NCBI GenBank assembly: GCA_039000515.1
Contig: JBCFYV010000100.1
Coordinates: 33,034,421 to 33,098,420, forward strand
DNA length: 64,000 bases
Direction: 5' to 3'
From: Timema cristinae
Taxonomy: Eukaryota > Arthropoda > Insecta > Phasmatodea > Timematidae
The notes under the pieces were generated by a model. It was not told where the DNA came from. It saw nothing but the letters and a program-made list of their open reading frames with translations, and did no database searches. The position numbers were made by a program, and so were the translations under genes. Below are positions 55,281 to 64,000 of this stretch, one piece after another (position 1 is the stretch's first letter; every line of letters starts with the position of its first letter).

Positions 55281-57906
55281 GCAAGTACATTCATTAATAG
55301 CCACTCTCACACTAACCACGATATTATATAATAGTATCACGCTCAAACAAACAAAAAATTATCAGAGTGGGTCCATGTACATTTTTATTTTGTTTTTATT
55401 ATAAAAAATGGTAAAATGGTTTTAATGGTCTCAATTCTACATTATTTTAAGTAATGTGTGTGTTGTGTGTTGTGTGTGTATATATATATATAAAAAAAAG
55501 AAAAATCTGTTCACTTTCTATGGTAATTGTATTGTACTTGAAAGAAGGTAAAGGAAAGTTGGATAGAAACATATAGAAGGGATGAACACAAATAAGGCTT
55601 TTACAATGAAAAGAAGAACACAGTTCACATTTACATTGCTGCCATAGGACAAGAGGTAATGGCTGCCTCTTAAAATAGAATGTTACCACCCAATCACCCG
55701 ACTTAGGTTTCATTCTATCAGAATCTATTAGGAAGGCATGTGAAACGCGCAAAGCAACTTCCTTATAAGTAAGATACTGAAAACTCAACTATGATGCAAT
55801 ATCTGTTTTCTACCTGTTGATCGTTGGGTGAAATGCGGTCTTATGATAACCTGGGATGCTTTAGAAAATATTTTACAACTAAGAGAAGAACACTATACAG
55901 CAACCTGTTACCAACATTAGAGTATAAAAGAAATCCAAATACTTTGTTTTACTTTATTTTTATTTCATACAAAATAAAATTTAATTTAATTTTTTAGGTT
56001 ATACTAATGAATATTTTGACTACTTAATCCTGAGTTCCCCTGTCAAGGCTCAAACTTCAGCTTCCCTTTTAATGACAACTAGAAAAAAACCATTTTGACA
56101 ACTTAGTTCTCCCAGCCATCGCTTCAGTTGGAACAAAATTTTGAAATAAAAATATATCTTAAAATGCATTTTAATAAAGGGAATATTTAATTTATATTTT
56201 AGTATTTTTTATGGTTACCTTACATAAGTTTTATAGGTAGAGTAGAATTTTAACAGTTGGAGTTGAACGAGACCTGGCCCATCTCAAACTATCAAACCAT
56301 TGAGTTACACAGACTAGCAAGAAAAAGTTAAAATAATTGCATATTTCAGGTGTAAAAATCACTGAATATAGTTTAAAGTTACAAAATACAAAAAATAGCT
56401 TTGTAAATAAAAATATATGCACATATATAATTTGAAGAAAAAAAACTATCAAGTAATTCCATTTTTTTCTTTGTGATGTTTCGCCATGTAGCCACACATC
56501 GTTCATCCTATGTAAAAAGATGTGCACTAAGTGTACCCCAATCTCTAATTAAACAGAATCTTGAATTAGAGGGCACCTACAGCACTTGGAACCTCCCCCT
56601 CCCTCAGTGAGCTTAGAATCCCTCATACTTACTGTAAAGTGTTTGGGGTTTTAGGCCCTTAGCTCTCGACCTTTTCATTTATGTATATTAGTTTGCCATT
56701 GTTTATTTTGTTAATTTAATGCAATTTTTAAAACACCTAAATTCACTATGGTTGTAATAGGCTTGTAAGCACCCAGTATTTATAATATTCAAAAGACATT
56801 TAATAACATTTTACATATCTTTTACCAAATTCCCTCTCTAAAGTTTATTAGAAATTAAAGTTAAAATTATCAAGATACTTATAGTATTACACCTATAGTA
56901 CAATATTGTTTTCCGATAAGTTAGGTCTATTTTAATAAATAGCCTTCAGCATCTTCGATGCATTATTCTTTTCTAGGCCTAATTTAATGTCTATATTACT
57001 CAATTAGTCAGTTTAAATGTTTAATTATAAGAAAGTGTGGGGTTTTATGTTAATTATAAGTTGTCCAAATCATCATCAAAGTTGTAAGCAATATATGTAT
57101 TAAATTTCAATTCATAAACTTCATTTTTATGCCTTTAACTTTGAAATCTAGTAGTTTTCATTCTTGGAAAGTCTTTGTTGAAATTATAGAGTCATCTAAA
57201 TGTATTACTTTTACCTTTCATTTTTGAGCACTGTGCTGTTTTATTTCATTTGTACCTGGAAGCTGTGAGATGCACCTGTGGCTTCAAAGGGGAAAGGGGA
57301 GGTTTGGCGTAAACAGCTAGTCAATCAGCACATCAGATTGTAGCATCTGTTTTTGATAATACTAACAAAGGGAAGCGTTAGCCATAACACACTTGCCGGT
57401 TAGCACACGAGCTAGGAAGACGTAATGAATAGTCATTCTTTTTGTGTTGACTTTAGGGTGTTTGGAGATAGGTGGAGGAAAAGGGGTACCCTCATGTGGC
57501 TAAATTATCACAACATTAACAATATTTCTATCTTCAAGTACTAATTGACCTTTTTTTCTTTTCATATGTAAACTAGTGTTTTAAATGTAATAAAATGTCT
57601 GTTAACATTAACGTTTCTCCAAAATAGAACTTCTGAATCAACCTCATAAAATTCAATCTCTTTATTCAACTAAGTTCTCCACCCCCACCATTATTCTTCA
57701 ACCCAATTAGCTCTAATGAACCCACTGGCTGCTGTGGACAAAGTACAAGATAAGAAGATAGAGAGGAGTTTGACTAGTTAGAAATGTCGACCAAAAGTGG
57801 GGCCGATGTTTCGATAACTGACTACTCACACTACTCTGCTTTCACGCCATAAAAAGATTTAATATCAAACTCACATATGTTTCTATTTCTATTATTTTCC
57901 CTCTAG
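55281..57906. other. Intron 6 of the SLC46-like gene (GC-AG)
   Basis: A 2.6-kb intron of plain AT-rich DNA with a (TG)n(TA)n tract at 55455-55490. I see no insertion with defined ends in it. Confidence 0.6.
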
Positions 57907-57990
57907 GTGGTGGAATCGTATCCTTAGGTCCTCTCGCAGCGCCAGTCTTGAGGTCAATGACATCCAAAGTCGTGCCAATCTCAGAAAGAG
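57907..57990 (+). CDS. SLC46-like protein, exon 7
   Basis: The TTTCCCTCTAG acceptor and an AGAG|GTAACA donor bound 84 nt; both phases are 1. It encodes GGIVSLGPLAAPVLRSMTSK then VVPISER, matching the helix 9-10 region, where S-K-x-V-P-x-x-E-x-G-K is conserved in SLC46 proteins. Confidence 0.92.
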
Positions 57991-58344
57991 GTAACATTAG
58001 CTGTGTTTAGTACAAAATTTAATAGAAATAATAATTTGGTAAAGTTAATGTTTCCTTAAAAGTGAGTTAAAATTAACAACTCAACAACAGTTGTATCTTT
58101 ATGATGAAGTATTAATTTATAACTAGATGAAATAATAACCTTTACATCAGCGGCCTTTGGCACAAATATTGAAACATTCCTACTTCCTGCTGCTCCAATC
58201 TAGCACCCATGTATTGTGTTAATTCCTATTTTATTACAAAGCACAACTTATTGATCTACCAAATATATTCTGTTACTAATAAATAAAAGCCATAAAACTA
58301 CCAATACAAAGTATTCTAGATGTGACACATCAAACTTTTTTTCT

Positions 58345-58530
58345 AGCTATGTCTTATTATCTATTCAAGTTATTTACATTTATACTTATTAAGCTAGGAG
58401 CAAGGATGGTTGAATTTAAAGGAGTGGAAAACCATTTTGGGAAACCACCCTCAGTACACCCGAAAGGATTTGAACCCTGATCTCCATTAATTCAGCAGTC
58501 CAGTCCACCTTAAACCATGTGGTCACCAAA
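58345..58530 (-). repeat. SINE-B copy
   Basis: Plus strand: AGCTATGTCTTATTATCTAT (tail), AAAACCATTTTGGGAAACCA, CCTCAGTACACCCGAAAGGA, TTGAACCCTGATCTCCATTA, then ACCTTAAACCATGTGGTCAC (head). Confidence 0.75.
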
Positions 58531-58609
58531 AATGATAGATTTTAATGCTATGCAACAACAAAATAGGACTAATTATAACTAGATCTTATACTATTTAGCA
58601 ATTTTTGCA

Positions 58610-58800
58610 TAGCATCTTATTACCTGTCTTGGTTATCCACATATTTACGCTAATATGGTAGTGATAAGTAAAGTAGAATTTAGAAAGAATGTACCCTCAA
58701 CTGTGTGGAAAGACATTTATTAAAAAACACCGTCAGTACAATTAGTTGGATTTGAGCCCTGAGCTCACCAGTCTCCAGCAATCAAATTTATTGTGTCGCC
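58610..58800 (-). repeat. SINE-B copy
   Basis: Plus strand: AGCATCTTATTACCTGTCTT, CCACATATTTACGCTAATAT, GAATGTACCCTCAACTGTGT, GGATTTGAGCCCTGAGCTCA. The head is decayed near 58780. Confidence 0.7.
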
Positions 58801-58918
58801 TTGGAATGAGAGACCACCAATGAAAATCTCATTTTTAGATTATATACTCTCAGTGATTATTAAAAATAAACAAACTAGGTTGGAGCCAACAAAGGTGTAT
58901 ATGTGCGGTTTCTTGCAG

Positions 58919-59075
58919 GTAAAGTGTTTGCAGTATTGTCTGCGGCAGACAACGCTGTACCGTTGTTTTCAGCCACCATTTACACCCAAGTATACAACGC
59001 AACAATTAGCACATTCCCTGCCGCTATCTTCTGGGTCACCGTAGCAAGCCAAGTGATAGTTTTCTTTTTTATGTT
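58919..59075 (+). CDS. SLC46-like protein, exon 8
   Basis: The TTTCTTGCAG acceptor and an ATGTT|GTGAGT donor bound 157 nt, phase 1 in and phase 2 out. It encodes GKVFAVLSAADNAVPLFSAT, IYTQVYNATISTFPAAIFWV and TVASQVIVFFFML, the last two helices, with a possible glycosylation site NATIS between them. Confidence 0.92.
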
Positions 59076-59124
59076 GTGAGTACCGCAGTTATATTCATAT
59101 TGGAAAAATGAAAATTAAGGAGTA

Positions 59125-59580
59125 TTTGTTAATCTAAAATGATACCTGAACACTGAAATTAAAACTGAGAAACTTGAAATATTTAGCACACTGATGCTCT
59201 ACTCTTTTCCTTTTTTTTAGTCCCACATCTTACTACCCATTTGGCTATACCCCTAAGTACCAACTACGCCAATGCGTTTAGGGATCAGGAAAATTATATT
59301 TAGAGTTAGTGTACCCACATTTGCATGGAGAGAGAGTGAAAAAACATTTTGAAAAAAAACCTTAGTACACCTTACTGAGATTTGAACCTGGATCTCCCAG
59401 TCATGGGCAATTTAGTCTATTGTGAGTGTAGTGCCTCAGACCATGTGGCCAGTGAAGCGGGTGATGCTCTACATAAGACAGTCTGTGATGGATATGTGGA
59501 AATCATTAATACCACAGCCATCAGTGACTTGGGGTGGGTCGACTTTATGCTGCTGTTAATATAATGACAATAATTATTGT
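59125..59580 (-). repeat. SINE-C relic, split by a SINE-B
   Basis: Left piece 59125-59202: AATGATACCTGAACACTGAA, ATTTAGCACACTGATGCTCT. Right piece from 59472: CAGTCTGTGATGGATATGTG, GGTGGGTCGACTTTATGCTG and AATAATTATTGTACATG. Both follow the SINE-C order but are strongly decayed and shortened. Confidence 0.65.
59203..59461 (-). repeat. SINE-B copy with 11-bp target duplication
   Basis: TGATGCTCTAC at 59192-59202 is repeated exactly at 59462-59472. Between them is a full reverse SINE-B: TTAGTCCCACATCTTACTAC, ACTACGCCAATGCGTTTAGG, AGTGTACCCACATTTGCATG, TTGAACCTGGATCTCCCAGT and the head CCATGTGGCCAGTGAAGCGG. It broke the older SINE-C at 59125-59580. It lies in intron 8 of the SLC46-like gene. 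Confidence 0.93.
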
Positions 59581-59908
59581 ACATGAATAGCTAAGTCCAA
59601 AAAAATCAAAATTATATTTGTGTTACAGATGAAGCCGCAGCAAGAATCATGTTAGTAAATTAGAAAATGACACCACACAGAAATAAATCATGGGACTTAC
59701 AAACCTAATACAAACATAATTCCTATTGTCTAAGATTTGCTATTCATCTAAAATTAATTGTACACCATTAACTTTCGTTTATAAGTTAAAGAAAGTAATC
59801 TCTCCACTTAATAACAAGCATAACTAATGGATAGATTATTCTTATTGCCTTTAGTTTAGGACTGATATTTTTGCAAATCTCTAATATTAAAGTGTTATTA
59901 ATTTACAG

Positions 59909-59999
59909 GGGCATCCACATCTCACTCGGCAGCAGGAAACTCGAAGTAGAAGAAACGGAATGTCTTGCAACAGATCAGGCAAATAGTGAAATAGACTGA
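59909..59999 (+). CDS. SLC46-like protein, last exon
   Basis: The TTAATTTACAG acceptor opens 91 nt in phase 2; the first G completes the split leucine codon. It encodes GIHISLGSRKLEVEETECLA then TDQANSEID and TGA at 59997-59999, an acidic cytosolic tail. The total of nine exons is 1440 nt. Confidence 0.92.
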
Positions 60000-60125
60000 A
60001 CCGGAAATGTGGTTAGCATAAAATGGTATTAATGGTAAAACCATTGCTTGGAAGTTAGTTTGATGAATGAGAGAGAGATAAATAATAACATTTCTAAGCC
60101 CCTTTGAAACCATTGTTGTACCAAG

Positions 60126-60131
60126 AATAAA
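60126..60131 (+). promoter_or_regulatory. Candidate polyadenylation signal of the SLC46-like gene
   Basis: AATAAA, 127 bases after the stop codon. It is the first such hexamer downstream of the stop, but another lies near 60420, so the true 3' end is unproven. Confidence 0.5.
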
Positions 60132-60575
60132 CCACATTCAAATTTTGATTACTGATTACTGTTTTTGTTGCTGTGTTGCAAGGATATTAGTTTATGGTTG
60201 GTTACCTATGGTTAAATTTGCATCCTCAACCCTCTTACTGAGTATTTAATTTTTACTTCTTACCTTCAGAAATGCTAATTATAAGTCAAAAATTCAAAAT
60301 CTGAAAATTTGCATGATGATCATGATTATGATCAAATAATGTGATTTTCAAATAGTAATACATTTTAAATATGAAATTTAGCATGTCTATAAATCGCAAA
60401 ATAATATATAGTTTATATCAATAAAATTATATATGTCACATTTTATCCATATGCAATGTTATTCTGCTATCAGAACCATTCTTTATTTTACCAGCAACCC
60501 ACAATATTGTCAAATCAATAACTAAATGAGTATTTGACAGGTCTAATATTGGCCTAATATTGAGGTAATAAAAAT

Positions 60576-60872
60576 TATTATTATAATCATATTAGCACCA
60601 CGTCTTACTACCAGTTCGGGTTATACGCACTTACGCTAATGTGTAATGGTAGGGTGATTGTGAGATGAAATGGAGGACCTACAGTTTAACGTGGGATCCG
60701 AACCACGGTGGAGACCTGGTATTCCACACATTCACAAGTTGTGATTAATACACGTCAGAAGTGAAGGAAGGGTTTGGTAATCAGATAAATCTGTGCCGGA
60801 GCCGACGATTGAACCCCGGACTCTCAGTACCAAAGTCTGACTGATACCTTACTCCTAGACCGCCAGGTCACC
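60576..60872 (-). repeat. SINE-A copy with 13-bp target duplication
   Basis: AGGTAATAAAAAT at 60563-60575 is repeated exactly at 60873-60885. The SINE is reverse: (TTATTATAAT) tail, ATTAGCACCACGTCTTACTA, GGTAGGGTGATTGTGAGATG, TTTAACGTGGGATCCGAACC, TTCACAAGTTGTGATTAATA and the head CTAGACCGCCAGGTCACC. A short extra segment near 60740-60750 distinguishes it. Confidence 0.95.
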
Positions 60873-60885
60873 AGGTAATAAAAAT

Positions 60886-61830
60886 AAAACTTTTAAAATT
60901 AGGTTACATCAACACAACTTGAACAATTTTGTGCTACATTTGTGCTTTAATCAGTGTAGTCTATAAGATCATATATCTATGTTAGGAGTGATTTCAAAAT
61001 AGGAATCAGGTAAAGAACCAAAATAAAATATCAATTAGAAAAAATAAAATAAATTCTAAAACTCAGTGAATTATTGAGTTTTTAAATTGCCATACTAACC
61101 AATATTATATTTATTATCCTTTATATGGCACAAATTCATCAATCATAAATTAAATGTTACTAACACAGAATAACAGGGTAAATATAACAAATACTACACT
61201 AATAAATCCCTCAACAATGTTTTCTGCCACATAAATATTGCACATGTGCAACAAGTAGTGAAATGCAGAAGTAAACAAGCGCTACTAATGTTATGATTTA
61301 GCAGCTGGTAATTGACAGTTCTCTAAACTATCACCAGATGTCAGAGGCGCAAGGTCATGCTAGTATGAAAAATTCAGTATTCTAACACCATTGTGGATAT
61401 TTCCAACTGTCACAGCAAAGGTAGATAAAGTTTGCACGTCGTGGGATGAAGTAGATTTCCGCAGTCAATGGCTAAAATGCTGAGATCGGATATATCAGAT
61501 TAACGCGGCAAAAGGGTTAAGTAAAGAATTTACTTCAAATACAATAAAGTTTTTCTCAATTTAATTTAATTTACAAGCAAATATATGTTTCTCCAACTAG
61601 ACCAGTAGATTTAAAATTCACAATTTAAAGTGGATTTTCAGAACTAATTTCTATATTTATTAAAATAAAAGGAATTATGACTACAATGTCTTGGTGTTTG
61701 GAATAGTGATATATATATATAATCAAAAGCTAGTAGCTAGTATATAAAATCAAAAACTAGTAAAAGCAAATTAAATAGGCCAATTTAAATAAAATACAGA
61801 AAAATTAGTTTTTTGATTTCTCAATTAATT
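60886..61830. other. 3' flank of the SLC46-like gene, no feature seen
   Basis: AT-rich sequence without exon or repeat that I can support. Confidence 0.4.
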
Positions 61831-61842
61831 AAATATGGATGA

Positions 61843-61915
61843 CTGCCTCTGTGGTCTAGTGGTCAGACTACCTGACCATGGATCTAGAGGTCTCAGTTTC
61901 AATCTCCGACGCTTC
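61843..61915 (+). repeat. tRNA-like sequence (SINE head)
   Basis: GCCTCTGTGGTCTAGTGGTC then AGACTACCTGACCATGG gives an A box (TGGTCTAGTGG) and anticodon-arm-like text. GAGGTCTCAGTTTCAATCTC gives a decayed B box. The head resembles tRNA-Glu/Asp-like genes. The following 200 bp may be its SINE body, which matches no other copy here. Confidence 0.5.
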
Positions 61916-64000
61916 TATATTTTTTGTGAAGCAGAGGGTCTTGAACAGGGTCAACTCAGTCTCATGAGTACAATTGAGGAATTACTTAAATGTAAAAGTA
62001 GCGTCTCCAGTCTCAAAAACTGAGATAAACAGCCTGAGGGTTCGTATTACATCCTTTATCCGCTAAAGTTGGCACTATCTTAGTAAGCTGACCACGTCCA
62101 CTCAGTTGGTATAGCTTGATTGCATGCTGACGCCATGGAGAAAATTAAAATATGGTTGATGCAATTTAACGTCATAAATTAAAAATCAACAGGTTTTTTT
62201 AATTGATTTTAAAGTTAATTTATTAATGAAATTAAATGTAAAAATAAAGCTAGACTGAAAGAAACCACCTATTAGAACTTGTTCTTTATTAAATCTGGCA
62301 AGAAGGACAATGTTAAAGTTTTGTTTATTTTGTAGTAAATTTTTAATCAGCACTCTTAGATCATAACAAATTTTACCGTTATTGTCTATTCCTCAATAAA
62401 ATTACATTAAAAATTACCACATATTCATAAAAATGAATACAATAATTTGTTACAGAAACATTATGTTTAAATAAAAATAATTACTATATTTCAATACATA
62501 TTTCACTTAACATGACTTAACATTCATAATGCTATACTATTTCCTCTTGAATAAGGTAGGTTCTATTAAAATTTAGTAGGGATTTGTTAACTTTGTTTAT
62601 AAAACATGCAATTTATAAAAAAAAGAGTATTCTAATATAAAGGCTTTTTTCATATTCTATACCTTTTAATAATTTTTCAAAAAAAATAGTTAAAACAATT
62701 TAACAATAACTCAGATTCTGGCACTGAGTATAAAAATTAAAATAAAACCATTCTATTAGGATTATGGAAACATTTTAAAATATCACAAATAATATAATAA
62801 ATATTTTATGAAAATAACATTAGTGTGCACTGCTGTCAAATGACACCACTATATGGCACTATTTTTGTACAATTATTATATTATTTTCTCTAACTACATA
62901 TTAAAATAGAAATAATATAAATAGAATATGACATGATTATGAATCAAACAATAATAAAACAAAAACAAAATCAACACAGGAAAAACACCACATTTAATAA
63001 AGTTTGAATATTTATTTTAAAATATTGTGTTACCATACTAGTCTCAATGGAAGAAAAACAACGCTATACAATAAAGTATTAATGAAAGGTGAAGCTCGGG
63101 GGATGAATGATTATAACCACGGAAATGAGCCATATTTGGATCATAATCGAAAATGAAATATGACACCTGGACGCCGGATCAATTCCCTTGTCCAGGTAAT
63201 TTTTAAATTTATTTTATACTAGTCTCTACAAGAATGAGATTTTTAAATCTTCAAATCCTTAAAGATATTTGAAGTTTCAAAAAACATTAGGTTTGATATT
63301 TAAAAATCTTTTCAAGGCAAATGAATGGTATGAGATCTGGTTTAAACAATACATAATGCAGAGCTAATCTACCAGTAAAAAAACCAATCAGCTCTAAAAC
63401 CATTTTTGATAGTTTTTAGTGTAAATTTTTTTTAAATCAAACCCCAGTTAATTAATTTACAACTTAAATAAATGTATTATTGCAATAATGAATGAATCAA
63501 TGAATGAATGAATGAATGAATGAATAAATAAAAAATAAACTAAATAAACAACATGAGAAAGTTAACCTGTTATGTTAATACATTTTCTAATATTCAGATG
63601 CAGAATTCAGAGGGGAAGAAATATAATTCACCAGGTTCTAACCTCTATATTTTTTTCAGGTTAAAACTAATGAAATAATTGAAATAGTGTTGTTTTTTCC
63701 TAGTAGGGTTACTCAGTTCTTAACTCATAGAATAGGTATTATTTATACAGATTAAAATATAAAAAGCATTTTTTTTTCACACATTTAACTGTTAATATTT
63801 ACAGGGAAAACTACATAAGAATGGCAAGACATTACAGTTTGTTAAATATACTGACAGAAATGTAAAATTTATTATATACCTGGTTAGAGTTGTCTTAATT
63901 TCCTTAGTACAAAATTTAATGTTTTTTTACAAGGAGGGATTTCAAATTTTCCAGGCACTTTATGAGTGTGGCATAGAGGAATTAAATTTCATTTTTCATA
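61916..64000. other. AT-rich DNA at the window end, no gene seen
   Basis: No exon or RNA gene is supported. A SINE-C-like scrap lacking its tRNA part lies at 63155-63210 (TATGACACCTGGACGCCGGA, TCAATTCCCTTGTCCAGGTA). A (GAAT)n run covers 63488-63528. Confidence 0.45.
63488..63528. repeat. Tetranucleotide microsatellite
   Basis: About nine copies of AATG/GAAT (ATGAATGAATCAATGAATGA and on), ending in AATAAATAAA. Confidence 0.9.

Larger units (their letters stand above)
57991..58918. other. Intron 7 of the SLC46-like gene with two SINE-B copies
   Basis: It holds two reverse SINE-B copies at 58345-58530 and 58610-58800. The rest is AT-rich without feature. Confidence 0.6.

Overview
The window is animal nuclear DNA. 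It is AT-rich, its genes have short exons with GT/AG (once GC/AG) splice sites and kilobase introns, and there are no operons, Shine-Dalgarno sites or long bacterial-type ORFs. The transposon load (Ty1/copia, hAT, non-LTR elements, several tRNA-derived SINE families) and the SLC46-type protein sequence point to an invertebrate, probably an arthropod. A short degenerate CCTAA/TTAGG-like tract agrees with that weakly. I cannot name the species.

Two host genes can be assembled from exons whose splice phases close. (1) On the minus strand, 20708 to about 5700, five exons encode a ten-helix membrane protein of the drug/metabolite-transporter type, possibly related to chloroquine-resistance-transporter-like (CRT-like) proteins. 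It starts with an acidic dileucine sorting motif, which suggests an endo-lysosomal location. Exon 4 carries one apparent extra base. (2) On the plus strand, about 48447 to 59999, nine exons encode an SLC46-family (proton-coupled folate transporter-like) major facilitator protein. One intron uses a GC donor. The exon with the initiator methionine is not certain.

Most of the rest is mobile DNA, region by region. 1-5650: 3' flank of the CRT-like gene, with two SINEs. 5.8-20.2 kb: its introns, holding SINEs, a non-LTR retrotransposon relic, a hAT-transposase relic, a small hAT-like nonautonomous element and a large hairpin. 21.65-26.35 kb: a decayed Ty1/copia element inserted in a minisatellite, itself carrying a SINE with a 13-bp target duplication. 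26.4-27.0 kb: minisatellites, including an exact 40-bp repeat. 27.2-30.05 kb: a hAT transposon with 13-bp terminal inverted repeats and an 8-bp target duplication, sitting inside a tRNA-like repeat. 30-47 kb: no recognisable host gene, but several tandem-repeat families, two inverted copies of a hAT-derived element, another hAT-like nonautonomous element, and a fold-back element of about 1.1 kb. 47.6-52.3 kb: two inverted non-LTR fragments of one family and a cluster of tRNA-like repeats. 60-64 kb: one SINE and otherwise AT-rich DNA.

The least expected signals are a repeat family whose tRNA-Lys-like module is near its 3' side and is present in some copies and absent from others; two SINE families with different heads but the same 3' tail; several dated nested insertions; and the same degenerate ~70-bp repeat at two loci 8 kb apart. 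I saw no CRISPR, prokaryotic system or intact viral genome.
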